This document shows, piece by piece, positions 38,614 to 53,088 of a stretch of 64,000 bases of DNA. A model generated the notes under the pieces. The model was not told where the DNA came from. It ran no database searches and was given only the letters and a program-made list of their open reading frames with translations. Each line of letters starts with the position of its first letter. Positions within the stretch are counted from its first letter, which is position 1. The stretch is from Rotaria socialis (Eukaryota > Rotifera > Eurotatoria > Philodinida > Philodinidae). The stretch spans positions 248,001 through 312,000 of the forward strand of contig CAJNYU010002338.1 of assembly GCA_905331475.1 (NCBI GenBank). The letters run 5' to 3'. The position numbers were made by a program, and so were the translations under genes.

Positions 38614-40844
38614 TGTTTTCATTGTTTTGTTTGTTGTTATCTTCTAAAGCAAATAATAAAAATTTGTTGAAGATTTTGCCGATGAAATTTTTGATTCTGA
38701 CTGATAATAATGTTCACCAATTCAAATATCGCTAACTGAACAAAAGATTCTATAAATAACATTGGGAGGCAGTGAAACAATAGCTGACGTTTTCTTTCAA
38801 AAGTATATTTAAACATGAAAAACAAATTATACTGTTGATATTATGAACACATGCATATCTTAAGATTACAATAGATGTCGATTCATAAGTTAAAATTTAA
38901 ATGAATAGCTTCTGTGTTTCCTAGGTATGATAAGTAATCGTCTATGATATAGCGACCTATTGATGACAAAATATTACGAAACATCAAAACGAAAATAACA
39001 GAATAATATACATGTTTATATCTATTCATATTAATCATAACAATATCAACGGGAAAAGATTTGAAATTTTATATTTTTGTTTGTCTCTAGCAGACAATAT
39101 AATCGTAATACTTTCATTGTATTTTTTGTTTATAGGCGAGTGATTTTTGGACAAGAAATTTAGTTATATCAAATGCAAACAGATGAAGGTAGTCGCACTA
39201 TGCGCGCCTTGAGTTGTTTTATGCTTTAAAAATTGATAAGATCGTTTGGCGGTTGCTTTACCAAGAAAAAATTTAGTAGAAGGTGTGTGTCTCTAGAATA
39301 ACATGCCTATTTAATTCTATTCCATTAAATTAAGAGAAATGTTTCTATTTTTATCAAACTCATTCTTTATTAGATATCGCTTGTCTCATTACTTTGTTCT
39401 GACATTTATTTAATATATCTATGATTAAAATTGTAACAGATTAAGATTTAAATTTACATTTATAACAAGTAGACACGAGTTACAGGCGTAATTCAGGAAA
39501 AACTGATATTTCTATCAAAGCATCTCGAATGATGATCAGTTTGTTGAAAAAACTAAAGTTGAAATTGAAATTCCATCGATAATCGAGTCCCGATGACGAA
39601 ACTCAGTGCTATGATGAAGTCTCACTTAAAAGTCAAATAAGAGTCAAATTAAGCTTGACTCAATCCTAAGAATATGAAATTGAATTCAAATTAATCTCCG
39701 GCAAGATAGTCGATTAAAGGCAAATCATTAAATGGCATATCATACATGAAGCTATTAGCGATTTAGAACAAAACGTGAAGCCTTAGGCGAAACTAGAGTG
39801 AATTTTTATTGCTTGTGTTATGTGCTTAATTTAATCTTCAAGCAATAATGCTAGTTTTTACTTCGTAAGAATTCTACTGATCGTATTTATATTAATGAAT
39901 CGTTTCCAAACAGTATAACTGTTTTATTCTTTTCTTTTTTTAAAATTCGTGATAATTCTGTGGTATTCCGAATAATGTTCGGTAATAATTAAGCGTATGA
40001 AATACGTAGTAGCCTTGCAAAACTACTGTTGATATTTACATAATAGTATGAAAACTTTAGTTTTAGTCAATTCATGTCAACACGAGTATTGATCGTGTAG
40101 AATATCTACCATAATTTGATACCTGGATACCTTGAATGTACTATATTCAGTGAAATGTCATTACTGTAATGCTTATTTTTAGAGAAATTCGATATTCACC
40201 TACATAAATTAGTATATTAATGAGAAGTCAAAAATGACCTTGACATTGAAATAGTCGACCTGACATAATATTGAGAAATTTAATAATTCTTTAGAATTAT
40301 AACTAAACATATAATCGCTTAGTTTTATACATAGACATCGTAGTATAATGACTATTCTATAAACAAAAATTAACAAAAATGACGTAAGCCACAAATTAGC
40401 ACAAGAATGACAAAAGAAAAGATTTGCGTATGTGTTACTTAGTTAATGCTGTCTTTATATTTGGTCAATTAATAATCTTTGAAATATAATGAATGAACAA
40501 AAATAAATAAATAAATAGATTTAATGTTAAATGGTTATGATATTCAAATTAAAATACGTTGTAAAGTATGAAAACATAAAATATTTAATTAATAATTTAT
40601 CATGTTAATAAAGAACCAAACAAATAAATGTTATTTCCTTCTTTTTAAACGAATACTAGTTATTACAATGATGAATCTGTATAACGAAATGGTGAATTTA
40701 GTTTTAATCATCGAGGGCTAAATATGAGTAATATTTCAATTTCTCTCAAGCACACAAATAAAATGAATGAGAACACAAAGAAAAGAAAAGAAAAGAAAAA
40801 GAAAGAATTAAAATATAAATCGTGAAGAAAATAAAAATAAAAGT
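38614..40844. other. Convergent gap between WDR3 and BAIAP3
   Basis: 2.2 kb of AT-rich sequence between two converging 3' ends. No gene, repeat pair or RNA gene seen. Confidence 0.5.
38655..38660 (+). terminator. Poly(A) signal of WDR3
   Basis: AATAAA about 42 bp after the WDR3 stop codon. Confidence 0.6.
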
Positions 40845-40849
40845 TTATT
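40844..40849 (-). terminator. AATAAA overlapping the BAIAP3 stop codon
   Basis: The last codon and stop (CAA TAA) followed by AC create AATAAA across the stop. If used, cleavage would fall within a few tens of bases and leave almost no 3' UTR. Confidence 0.45.
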
Positions 40850-43800
40850 GATTTTCTGTTTCGCGCCGTCTTCGAACAAAATCTACTGCTACTTTATCCG
40901 TTGTTCTTTGTTCCAATATTTCAATAATACGACTGCGTACAACTAAAAGAATATATTTTTCATTTATTTTTCAATGAAAAACGAAATCATTTCTTATTTA
41001 ACCTTTCGGATGTGTTAATGCTAATTCAATTTGTTTTAATTCATCTATAGCACGATTATCATTATTAATTCCGGTTATTTTCCATATTTCAAGAAATGCT
41101 TCGCCTTCAAAATCATTTGACCACATTAAATCATGATCCATCACAATGAAATGTACGATTCCTCCGGATAGATTACATTCTTTTTCTGTTAATCGACTAT
41201 AAAAAAAGAAAACAAAATAACTTATTAAAAAGATTTTTTTTTGCTGATAATTTACAATTCAAATTTTTCATTAAATTGTGGATTAAGAGTCTTTTTTATA
41301 ACTGTTGTTTGTTGCTTTTCAATATGAGGATATAAAAAATTTGGACACAGCTGTAATTCAACATATGGATCACTAAAATAAAATAATTTTCTTTCCATTT
41401 CTTTTCTTTTCTTATTTTAATTTACCTTAAACCATTAGAATCACATGGTCTTAATTTTTTACATGAGATAACTTAAACAAAATAAATAAGAAAAACTCAG
41501 ATAAAATAAATGAATAAATGAATAAAGCCTACTTTCAATGTATAAGGTTTCCTCTTTTGCATGATAATAAGCTCGGCAATAAAGTTTCCCTAGATCTGAT
41601 TGATTTGAACTATTAGCACGATCTTGCTCTTGAACCTTTTCCTGTGTAGAAATAAAATTTATTATTTTATTAAAATATTTATCTAGCTAATTTACTTGAT
41701 AATATAGTTTAATTAAGGATTGCGTATCTATCGATTGATACTTGAGTAACTTTTTTACCAACTAAAATGTAAACGAACATAAAAATTGTAGAAAAAATGA
41801 ATTCATATTGCTTTTTATTTTGTGTTTACTCTATATTTTTCAGTTTTGAGCATATCCTTTGATAGATAATGTGTTTCATTATTAAAATAATCAACAAGAC
41901 CATCGAGAGCTCTTAATAGACGTGTATACGATGCGATTGATTTCTAGATGTTTTAAAATATGTTTTTGTTGTGAATTCATATCAATGAAATTGATTTTTA
42001 CTTACTGGCGATGTTACATCTTCGACTTCGCATAGAACTTGATCGATTAATACAGCCCATATAAGTTCTAATAATCTAAATTGATGTAGATTCGATGTTT
42101 TAAAAACTTTTCAATATAATTTCACGTTAGCAAAACATATTTATTTAGGAAAGACTCGTTTTTAAGGGGAACTTTGAAGGAAGTTTTGTTTTATCTCTAA
42201 ATACGTCTAGCATGAGAGTAGAAGAAATGCAGAAAAGTGTTAGAAGTTAAAAGTCAGAAATTTTAATCTAATCACTTCATCTATTGGATTTCGATCGAGA
42301 ATGAACGATATCAGAGATCGGAATGATTGATTCTAAGTGTTAGTCGATGTTAGACTTCTAAGAGTTAAAATAAGAATAGCTGCATTCATACATATGATGT
42401 GTAAAAACCTTTATTTTCTCTCTCGAAAAATATGAAATAATACCTTGTTACATTTTGTCTAATTAAATATTCTGTATAAGGTAATAATTGATTATCGAGA
42501 AAAGTAAATAATGGTTGAATAGTATCTTGAGCATTACTAGCTTCAGGTGCTTCGACAATATGAAACAAATATTGTTTTAATTCCATTTCCATATTTGTAA
42601 TAACTTTACTTAGAATTCGATAAATTCTATCAGTTATATCTTGACTACAAATAGCAACAGTTGTTTCAATTTTTTTTCTATATTCATCAACAACAGCAAT
42701 AGGATGAAATTTTTCTGCTGCAACTAATAATTTATCATAGGATAATTCAATTGGTAATGCTTTAAATGATTCTCGTATACGTTCAATATTATTTACAGTT
42801 AGAGAAAGCTAAAATAGAATATTAGAGAAAAAATATTTAAAAAACAAACAGTATTTTGTTTTATTTACTTCTTGTGTATAAAAACTTAAATCATTAGTGT
42901 CATAGAACTTTTTAGCATTTAATTTTTCTTCCATTAATATGGCGTAAAGACGAGTTGCGTTTGCTGAATCTTCGGTCATTTTGATTAAATATACGATTGA
43001 ACCAAGAATATCAGGCCAAGCTAAAGTTATCAAAACGAAAAGAAAATTATCTTTTTATTTGCAAAATTTTAAAATGTTTTTAATTTAACCTAATCGTCTC
43101 CAAAATTGTGTCATTTGTGTAAAACAATTCGAAATATCTAATGATGATGATGTAAATTTATTATTTGTAGTTGCTGATAAAGATGTTTCGACTTGATCCT
43201 TATCAAGAAAATATTCAATACGATGAAGAAGTTTATTACGAGCTATTGATAACCACTTTTTCAAGGCTACACCGAAATACATATAATATTGATTAATTTT
43301 TAAATTTGATCGATGACTAAATTTGATTTTACTATTTTAAAGAAAGAAAAAATTAAGAATTAAAATATACCTTTCATTAACATAGATCTTGTATTTTGAA
43401 AGTTCATTAAGAGTTAAATAAAGTTCAAATAAAGATAAGCTTGTTTGTTCAGCTGCAAAAGCAAATGCAGTTATATCAGCAGAATCAGGTTCAATGTTTT
43501 CAAATAATTTTAAAGGAGATTGATATATTTGTTCACCAAGCTAAAAATAACATTTATTTTTATTACAAAACAAAATTCATTAATCGACTTACTTCTTCTT
43601 CGAGTGCTTTTATAATTATATTCATGAGCTAAGTTTAAAATTAGGAAAAAGTTTTGAATATAAATTAAAAGAAATAAGACATACTTTGGCATCAATTTTC
43701 TTGAATGATATATGATAAAAAGCAAGTTTAACCGTACTAAAAATATTATATTTAATATTTTATTTTGTTAACGAATCAATGAATCAATCAACATACGACT

Positions 43801-46649
43801 CAAATATTGGATTGTAATATTTAACAGCCGAATGAGCTAAAATAAGCAATATAGTATAACAGATAGTTTTATGAATATTATCGAAATTCTTTTTATATCG
43901 TATGCAATCTAATTAGATTACTATATATTCACAAGGGAAGTACTGCAAATGATTTCGATCCTTTTCAATTCTCTCTTTTGATTGTAATTAAATAGATATC
44001 AGTGAGATTGAGAACAAAACTACCTAAAAAGTGTTCAAATTGATGAAAGTTTAGGTCTGAAATATAATTCTCATTTTGCTTTAATAAAGCAAAAGGGCTT
44101 TATTAGTTTTTTCAAATTATTACTGAAATATTATTTTAATAAACTTGATCATGAAATCTAAAATCTTTTATAGTGATAAATTCAATGTCGCCTACGGCTT
44201 TTTCTCATATATCAATAAAGAAAATCAAAGAAGACGATAACTGAAGTAGAGATGCAAAAAAATGAATTATTAGGATGAATAGTTCAAATGTTTTAAACAA
44301 AATATTCAAATAGTATTTCGACATCTTTCCATGTCATGTATGCTGAAAAAGATCTAAGTTTTAATAAAAATGAAACATTTCGAGATGATTTATCTAGTTA
44401 TTCCGTTGCGAACCGTCTCAGTTCATCGACGTCGAAAGAGAAAAAAATATGACTACTTATGCTTAAATAAATCATATTGTTCAGATCTACTGTTTTAATT
44501 AAAATCGATTTAGTATTATAAGAATAAAATATAAATAGTAATTTCAAATACGTCAAAGCTTTGTAATGAGTTTTATCGTCTTAATATCAATTATATTTCT
44601 GAAATGAAACAAATAATTATGCACAATATTGTTAAAGTTTTTTTTTCACATCAGTAGTACTTACGAGGGAATATTCCCAAGTGATCCGCATCATTTGGTC
44701 TAATATTTTGCTCATAGGAATGATTCAATGAGATTAGGAAACGCCTAAAAGATTTCGTGCCATTAGATCTTTCTTTCAAAGTTATGACTCTTTTACTAAA
44801 TTTTCGACCTTGGTCACGGAATTTATAGAAACTCTATATGAAGGAATTTCGAACTAAAATTTTGTATAACAATAAGTCTCATTGGTGTTAGAAAATTGTA
44901 AAACTTTCAGTTAAAACTGATGCTTTCCTTTAGAGATATTGCAGATTGAAGTAAACGGTCATGGTCCAAAAATTATCGTAAAATTGACTTTTCTTCAATC
45001 TGCAATATCCCTAAAAGAAAGCATCAGTTTTCACTGAAACTTTTGGAACGTTCTAACATCGATGAGACCTATTGTTAGGAAAAATTTCAGTTCGAAATTC
45101 CTTCATACAGTTTTTCTATAAATTCCGTGACCCAGGTCGAAAATTTAGTAAAAAAGTGATAACTTTGAAAGAAAGATCTAATGGCACGAAATCTTTTAGG
45201 CTTTTCCTAATCTCATTCGATCATTCCTATGAGCAAAATATTAGACCAAACGGTGCGAATCACTTGGGAATGTTTCCTCGTTAGTTGTCATGAAAATGCA
45301 AAGTCTAATGGTCGAAATGACTCCGAAATATTATCTTCGATGAAAATAACACTGAAAAGCGGAGAATATTTCTTCTAAAAAATGATTCGATAGATATGCA
45401 ATAAAAGTTTTAAAGGAAAGATTCTATTTGCCAAACACTATTCATTTAACTATAATCCATTGTGAAATGAATCAATATCAATTTATATTTAGTTTCGTCT
45501 TAATCTTATTCTCCTTATTTAACATTAAGATAAGTACTACTGCGTTATGATAAATTTTTTATCATTGCTATTTAAAAAATAAAATATCGTTTCTTACCGT
45601 CAGCAATCAACACATAGACTAATTCACTTGTATTTCGCAATATATCTTCATCCGACTGAAAGGAAAAAAAGGATATTTTTCAACATAATTTTAATAAAGT
45701 TTTACTCGTAGTCTCGGTTTTGTTATATTTGTAACCATACGATCAAACCATTCCATGGTTCCAGCCTTAAAAAAGAATAGAACAAGATCAATAAAATGAA
45801 TATTTTCTATTTCGTACCGTTATAATTAGTGATAGTTCATGTTGAAGACTATTTTGAAATGGACAACAATAACGAAATACTTCCATACTATGTAATTTAG
45901 CAACGATTCTAAAAAAAGAAATAAAGTTTTAAAAACACATAAATAAACAAAACTTAAGAGAATTCTAATTTTTACGTTAGAAGTTGTTCGAGTCGTTCCA
46001 TTGCAGTTCTATTAGCAGCTGGGAAAAGTTCTCGAAGTTTTGCTAATTGTTTAAAACAATGATTTATAAATAATGTAAAGCCTTCTCTTAACATATCACT
46101 CTCATCTCGACTTAATGAAGTTGGTTGCCATGCTTGTTCTAATTGTTCAGTTATTGATAATAATAATTTATGTGTTAATGTGCGTTCTAGATGTTTTTTT
46201 GAGTATGCTATCCAACGACACATTTTCCGTTGAATGTCTGTTATGTCACCTTGAATCGCATGCTGATGTAAAATTGTTTCAGCATCGCGTGATAATGTGC
46301 CTGACCATTTCGTTGTTTCGCCCTGAAATCGATAAACAATTTACAGAAAATTGTTTTTGTAGTATGAAAAATGTTCTCTGATGATTTTAGCGTTTTCATT
46401 GCGTGCTGTTATCTGTGCAATCTGTGCAGAAGATATTTAAAAATAATTTTTCCACCACTTATAAATCTCAAGTTAAAACATATAAATATCTTTTTGCTCT
46501 TTTAAGTCTTTAGTTATTCAAGAAGATAAAAATACATATTCTTGGTCTCAAGTACGTTTCATTACTTTCTTAAAGTAATGTCATCGAGACATATATTTTA
46601 TGTGCTCTTCATGTTTCATACTACTACACTTTAATTTTAAATCTAGAAG

Positions 46650-46680
<31 letters not shown>

Positions 46681-48937
46681 GAAATTTTTTCGTAAATATC
46701 ACCAGCTGATTAATAATTAACTATTCTTATATTTTAAACTATGATTAATATGTTTAATTAAACATAAAAGCCTAGATTACAGCAGTAACAGAATTAATTC
46801 AGTGATATTCATTGTCGCTAGTAGTTAATAACTGAATAATTAAGACAAAGTATTTTTCTGCGATAGCTACACTCGACAAACGAATTGAAATCATAAATAT
46901 TCTTATATCAAATCGAGTAAATTTATATCGATTAAAACAATAAATAGCGTATTAATGGTAAAGCATAAAATCGTTCATACACGGATATTCTTTAGTTGAG
47001 TATTCTCAAAAAAACAGAATTATTAAAAAAAATGGTATAGACTTTAGATCATTTCTCATTTCCTAGAAAAATCTGAAATGTTCAAAGGAATATAATCAAA
47101 TTTTGTTTTAAAAGCAACTATTTTCTATATGAGATTCATGTGTCAGCACAGAATATTTTTGATTGAGTTGCAAAGCAGATTTTTTCCACATTCCGTCATT
47201 GCATTAGTTTATGGAAGTCAGCTAATCTTAGCGAAAAAAAAGGAAGCGAATATAATCTAGACATTAGACATATATGTCAAAGCTAAATTAAATTCTGACA
47301 TATTCTGTCGTATAATATGATATCAAATGTCAAAGAATACTGAACCTTAAATCTTTTCAATTCATGATCAATAAAGATTTGTAACAGTTCCACATGTTGT
47401 TTAATATCGGTCCAATTATCTTCTTCAGATACTCCACGATCTTCACGTGTCGCTAAACTAGCGCGGACATGAATTTGACCATGAACTTTAGAATTTTCAC
47501 TTCGACCTTCAAGTGAAAACCATTTATCGATTCCTGTTGATGGAATTTCCTATAGAAAATATCAAATCGGTCAAAATAATAAAACGAAAGACGATTCTAA
47601 TTTTGAGACATACATCAATTTTTAAATTAACTGAACCTAGAAAATCATCAACATTTGAACTTTCATTAGAATTTGTTCTTGCTGATTGAGCAATTTGCTT
47701 AAAATATCTGTTTAATCCTTTAAAACCTTGAACTTGATTGAGTTTTCTTGCGGCTTCAAATACAGAAAATTCATCATCATGATCCCATATATCCAAATGA
47801 AATGTTTCAGTTTTACTACTTTCAATATTACTGAAATGAAAATGAAAATGAATCAATAATAGGTTTGTTGTTTTTTTTTTGTACAAATGCAACTTTTAAA
47901 AACTTACAAACGAAATTTTTCCATCCAAATTGGATTCAATGTAGCTTTTTTTACGTCCGTTGTCTGAATATATTTTGCAGGAAGTTTATCTCTCAAACTG
48001 CAATTGTTTTGTGGGCTTGTACTTGTTGTTGACACGGTCTTTTCTCTTCCTTGAGATCGACGAATTGTTGATTTACGAAAACTTTTTAGACGTTTCATAA
48101 AACCAAGTTTACTATCACTTGATCCTTCTTCATCCGATGATACACCAGTAGCACTTGTCTGTTGTCGGAGACCGAATGTCTTAACTTCTGGTACAATGCC
48201 CAACATGCAATAAGGATCAGAGAATCCTATTTGTCATGTTAAAATAAAAAATTTGATCTGTTTAATAAATTAATAATCTTACCATTTGCATCTTTGGCTT
48301 CGAGATCTTTAGCTTCAACGATTTCGATATTTAAAATTAAAATTGGTGGCTAAATAATTAAATCATTACAATAGTTATTTTAACTTATATACTGACCTTT
48401 TCTTCGCTTGCTTTATTCAATAAACGTTGATGATCTCCCGCTAATAAACCGAACGCCTCTTGTGCATAGGAATAGAGATCATTTTCTCCTTCACTGTGTG
48501 TTGATGTTGTCGTACCAATTTTATGTTTTATTGTATATAATGTTTCAATATAAAGTAGTTCATATTCTTTTGATGTTATACCTTCGGGTTTTTCTCCAAA
48601 AGTTATTCGATATTCAGGAGGCATTTTTTCATTTTCCATTTCTTCCTTTAAAAGAAAAATTTAAAATAAATAAATGAATGATAAAAGAAAGTTATTATTT
48701 CTTATTAAATTACATCTTTCTTAATTTTTTGTCGACGTTTTTCATGTTTTTGTGCAACTTCTTCAAAGTTTTCAAGAAACAACTTATCATTGTCATTTTC
48801 GTACCTAATTAAGTGAAAATATATTTAAAAAATTGATTGGAAAATAAACAAATAAGAAACAATACGATTCTATTTTCAATATACCTTTTAGTCAAAACTG
48901 CAAAAAATTTCGATTCTTGACGAGATGAAACAAGCAT
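40845..48937 (-). CDS. BAIAP3: BAIAP3 (Munc13-family, C2-MUN-C2 priming factor)
   Basis: Munc13-type tether/primer for dense-core vesicle recycling and release. 26 exons, gene order: 48885-48937, 48714-48804, 48397-48645, 48283-48349, 47908-48226, 47614-47830, 47346-47549, 45976-46322, 45818-45908, 45706-45765, 45598-45655, 43797-43836, 43685-43736, 43593-43628, 43371-43540, 43090-43316, 42869-43020, 42444-42808, 42006-42075, 41830-41943, 41696-41761, 41533-41641, 41426-41471, 41256-41372, 41003-41196, 40845-40942. This gives 1203 residues (human BAIAP3 1187). First C2 (about 131-385) has [12 protein letters not shown], a long Ser/Arg-rich insert, TLNPIW and DIWDHDDE, then ARKLNQ and RYFKQI as in BAIAP3. 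Next comes a MUN region (FELYLTL, KKWL) and a second C2 (about 1020-1190) with SDPYVEL and [12 protein letters not shown]. The Ca-binding Asp residues are present in both C2 domains. No C1 domain, unlike Munc13-1. UNC13D is the nearest alternative name. Confidence 0.92.
44664..45280. mobile_element. 617-bp foldback element in a BAIAP3 intron
   Basis: Two arms of about 270 bp, inverted and roughly 90 per cent alike by eye, make almost the whole element one hairpin. Ends are CGAGG...CCTCG flanked by TTA on both sides (44661-44663 and 45281-45283). A 3-bp TTA duplication suits the PIF/Harbinger superfamily. No coding. It lies in the 1.76-kb intron between exons 45598-45655 and 43797-43836. Confidence 0.85.
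46323..47345. other. Long BAIAP3 intron (1.0 kb)
   Basis: AT-rich intron containing a (CT)n(TA)n microsatellite at 46649-46680 and nothing else I can support. Confidence 0.6.
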
Positions 48938-49703
48938 TGTTCACATAGGAGTCAAAATAACCTTTTCTGAAGATTATTGACTAGGACACGTTAACGAACG
49001 ATATAAAAAAAAGAAAAAAGTTTCCTTTTTTTCCCCTATCTCATTTTCCATCGTTTTCTTTCGTTCCAATCTGTTATTATTGCATGCTACGAGAAAAAAG
49101 AATCGAGAAGCATACGTGAAAGCACAAGCGTTTTCTCTAGTTTCTTCATGAATAAAAGAACAAGAAATAAATAAATATGATATGGGTAAGGTTCTGTCAA
49201 TTGACAAACAACTTGTGGGAATTAATGGGTTTTAATTGAAATTAATCATAAAGAGACGAAATAGCAGCTCTATCTATTGTAACCAATACAATGGCAATAA
49301 ACATAAAATTGATAATTATTTGTTTTCATTCGGTAAGCCGCATCAGTATACATGCATAATAAACCTTTCAAGTGCCTAATATAATAGGATAGCGTTTTGT
49401 TATCATTAATTCATTTGAAAATATATGAATGAAACTTTCAAGTAATATTGCAAGTTTTTCTTCTATTTTTTTTTGATATTCCATTTCTTTTGGATATAGC
49501 ATCTAAGAAAACTTTCCGCTTTTTATTAGCTTCATAAATAAGGAGTATGCGTCTCGAAAATTAATGGTTAGAATAAAACTAGTGCACTTTCAGTAATGTA
49601 TCTGTTTTTCTACATGAACACAATGAGAAAAACAAATTATTCTTAGTTTTATATGTTTCAATGAACATTTGAACATATTAGAAAAAAAAGCAAGTAATCG
49701 AAC

Positions 49704-49822
49704 CTATTTAAATAACTTGACATCATTGGTGACAGATTTTGTTGCTGTTGTGCTTGTCTGACAACATCAAAAATCGATGTCGTCGTTGGTCGCGTACTTC
49801 TAGTTGGACTAATATTGCTCAT
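49704..49822 (-). CDS. Alternative first exon of BAIAP3
   Basis: ATG at 49822 opens 39 codons plus 2 nt (MSNISPTRSTRPTTTSIFDV and onwards; a QQQQ run) ending at donor GTTCGA. The phase (2) is exactly that of the proximal first exon at 48885-48937, and both would splice to 48804. Joining gives ...SSYLNR then YENDNDKLF. Ser/Thr-rich with several SP/TR sites. The two N-termini suggest two promoters. Confidence 0.6.
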
Positions 49823-52800
49823 TGCGTATTCTTCAACGAGCACTGACACTATCTATCATTTCTAAATGTATGCTGCCTACCATTAATGCCAATATGTAAG
49901 CATGAAGAGAAAGAACAAAAAAAAAGGAATGACGGGCGAAATTAATTTCCAACGGAACTAGTTTTCCCTTTTATTTCTCATTGGAATAGTTGACAAAAAA
50001 AAATATAAAATATTCTTTTTTCTCTTTCACGTGTGTATGTTTCTCAACGCCCGTTCTTTTTTCCCTTCATCATATTAATGAAACTTCGATAGAAAGCAAA
50101 TCACATCGCACAATATACTGAAAGGACTTAGTGAAGAAAAGAAAAACGACAGAAGGCTATTTTCTCAGATATTAACAGACAAAATAAAGAAAAGTCATGA
50201 TAGACTATGAGATATTTTTCATAGAAGCCAATATAAAAAGAAAATAGAAGAGTAATTTCTTATTCAACAAAACGATCAATTTTCCAGATTGCATTTCTAG
50301 GTTTAACATTCAAATGAGCTAATTCATATCATTGAAAGAGAATCATTGAAAAAAAATTTTTTTTGTACTTTTTTTTATTGATCAACAATTTTTATTAGTC
50401 AAAGAAAATCATTTTGTAAAATATCATTCATGGATTCGTGTTTTAGTAACTTTTTGATACTGGATGTTAGCTTGTTGAAGTTGCTTGAGGCAATAAATCT
50501 TTTGAAATAAAATCTACTTTTCCCATAGGAAAATCCCAAGATTATCATTCATCTTGTGTCTGTGTTTTTTTTGCTACCTTCAATTATTTGAAAGGTCTTA
50601 CTTCTTTTGTTTCTTTTTTTTTTGGTTTGGAGAACATCATTTACTTTGCTCGACTAACTTGTGCTGTAACTAGAGCTGTCTTATTACTATAAATGAGATG
50701 CCGGAAATTCTAAAGTTTCATTAAAAAAAAACAAGGTTTTTCTTCTTCTATGGTCATTCAGAGTATGTTAGGTTAAACATCAAAGACTGATTTGTAAACT
50801 TTTCAAGAGAAGATTTTCCTGACAATCGAGAAAAGGTTTAACTTTTATTAAAGAAATATTCTATTCTTACATTTATGTGAGTATGTCTCATTATTCTTGA
50901 CTTTTCATTGTGTGATGTCTCGTAAACGTTTTATTAGAATTTGCGCAGTAGACTTAAGAAAAACAAAATATTTTTCGATATTTTTTTCTATTGAAATTAA
51001 TTCATGATATTCTATTAGCGTAAAGTTGAAAATATTTTCAATTCTTATACTTGCGTCGCTCGTTAACAGGTTTCAGATGGTTTAGTCGTAGAGATTTATT
51101 ATGGCAGAATAGACTTTCGATTAGTAACCATTTAAGTATTAAATATCAGCAATCTAATCAGAATTGATATAAATATTAGAGTTCAAAATGTTAACTATTT
51201 AATAGTTGTACTTAATCTTACTTTTATTTCTAAGATACAATCGTAAGAATGCATTAAACGTGACGCTAATTCCTATGTCGACATAAGATTTCTGTAATAA
51301 TTAGCTCGATTTATTCGATATTGCAAGAATAAAACTATAGAAGAGAAATATTTTTTTCTTCTACGGTGGTACATGATAGGTTGGTCAAGATTTTTTTTCA
51401 CAGTATCTCGATCTAACATGCTCATTTTTTATGATATACTAATTATGTTAGACTCTAGAAAAAGAAACTCTCTTCAACTTAAACATGTTTATAAATTTGC
51501 CAGGGGTCATAAAAAAACGTAGTAGGCATGTTTAAAATCAGAAGAGCACTGATATAAATCAGTTGCTCGTTAAAATTATTATCAAGTTCTTTTTCAAATT
51601 TTAGTTTCTGTAATCTTTGATCTTTTGAAAGATTAAAAATTTTTATGGCTTTGACTTTTAATTATTATATTAATAATTAAGTTTTGAAATAGTTTTCATA
51701 CGTAATCGTATCCCATAGACAGTTTCTTGGATACTATCTAAAACTATTGAAAATAGTACTCTGCAAATAAAGATCATTCTACTTGAAATAATTTTTTCAA
51801 CGTAGCAACACTGATATTTTTTTGTTCTGTACCAACACTGAAGTATATTACTTTATTCTTGAATAAATAGTGTGAAGTTATCATTTTTGTTTTATAGAAT
51901 ATATGATCGACAGCGTTTTCTAATAGACAATTGGCACATCTTCTCCAGTTGACAAATATTTCTGCTTTCAACATAGAAAGAAATAAGCAAATCGAATTTT
52001 TCTTTTTAGTCATTAGGATCATTTTGAAGCGTTAAACTACTCTACTATACAGGATCGGCGCACTTCGAAGACAGAACTTTGTACAAGACATGAACCATCT
52101 TTCAAAAGAAATTAACAAAATTGACCATGCGTAATGCATGTGCATCGAAGTATGAAAAAGAAAAGCAATTAATAACGGAAAATGTTGTACTCCTAATTAT
52201 AACTTACATTCTAATTAATATACTTTCAATTTACTTCTACTCAGAAATAAATAATTTCCTAATATGATTAATATATTGACAATGTCAATGACCATTCATA
52301 TTTCAAAATATCAATCATCAAACTGAACGGTTGACTCGGCTCAATAGTAACGTGTTACGCACGTAAAAAATCATTACGAGAGAGAGAGAGGGAGAATTCA
52401 ATTGAAGACTACTCGCTGAGTTTTTAAGACAAATAAAGATGAGTGCTTTTGGTTGTAAGCGTTACAAATTTTCCCGTTCTGGATGATAATTATAGCACCA
52501 ATCTTAACATCTTTTAGCTAAAATAAACTGAAATAGGTTGTACGTCAGAAAAGAGAAAAGGGAAAAAATAACAATCGCATTCTTACATGACTCTTCCGCT
52601 TCCATGATTTCATAATTTCTGACGTTATTTCAATCTAAGTCTTCCATGTGTCGATGTTTCTAGTATACCTTTAACAGTATGATCATAGAAATGAAATCTA
52701 TTTAATTCTCAGAAAACAAGATGATTTTTATGTATTATGTACTGCTAAGATCTTATTGTCCTTTATACAATAGTAGAGAAAATGTATCTATATTTTCTTT

Positions 52801-53088
52801 TTATTAACCATAAAAAAAAACAGGAATTGATTTCTTTGACTTTTAACAAAACGGTTTTCCTTTAGAAACCTCTTCAATAATCAAGAAAAAGTATAGAATT
52901 AGTTCAATGTATATATATATATATACTTAAATGAAGTCATATTTCATAAAAATATCAAGTTGTTGTACAGTTCAAGTTATGAAATAGTTTTCAAAGTAAA
53001 AAACAAGAAGAGTTTATGGTTAGTAAACAGAAAATTTAATATTCAGTAACACGTATTTCAACCTTTTTTTTCTATTTGATTAACTTAC
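49823..53088. other. Gene-free interval upstream of BAIAP3
   Basis: About 3.3 kb. Very AT-rich; short ORFs (for example an 82-codon minus-strand ORF at 51774-52022) show no motif or splice context. Possible distal BAIAP3 promoter sequence. Confidence 0.4.

Noticed and set aside
40845-48937. Naming the Munc13-family gene UNC13D
   Set aside because: The ARKLNQ...RYFKQI block and the SDPYCMLGI start of the first C2 fit BAIAP3 better, as does total length.
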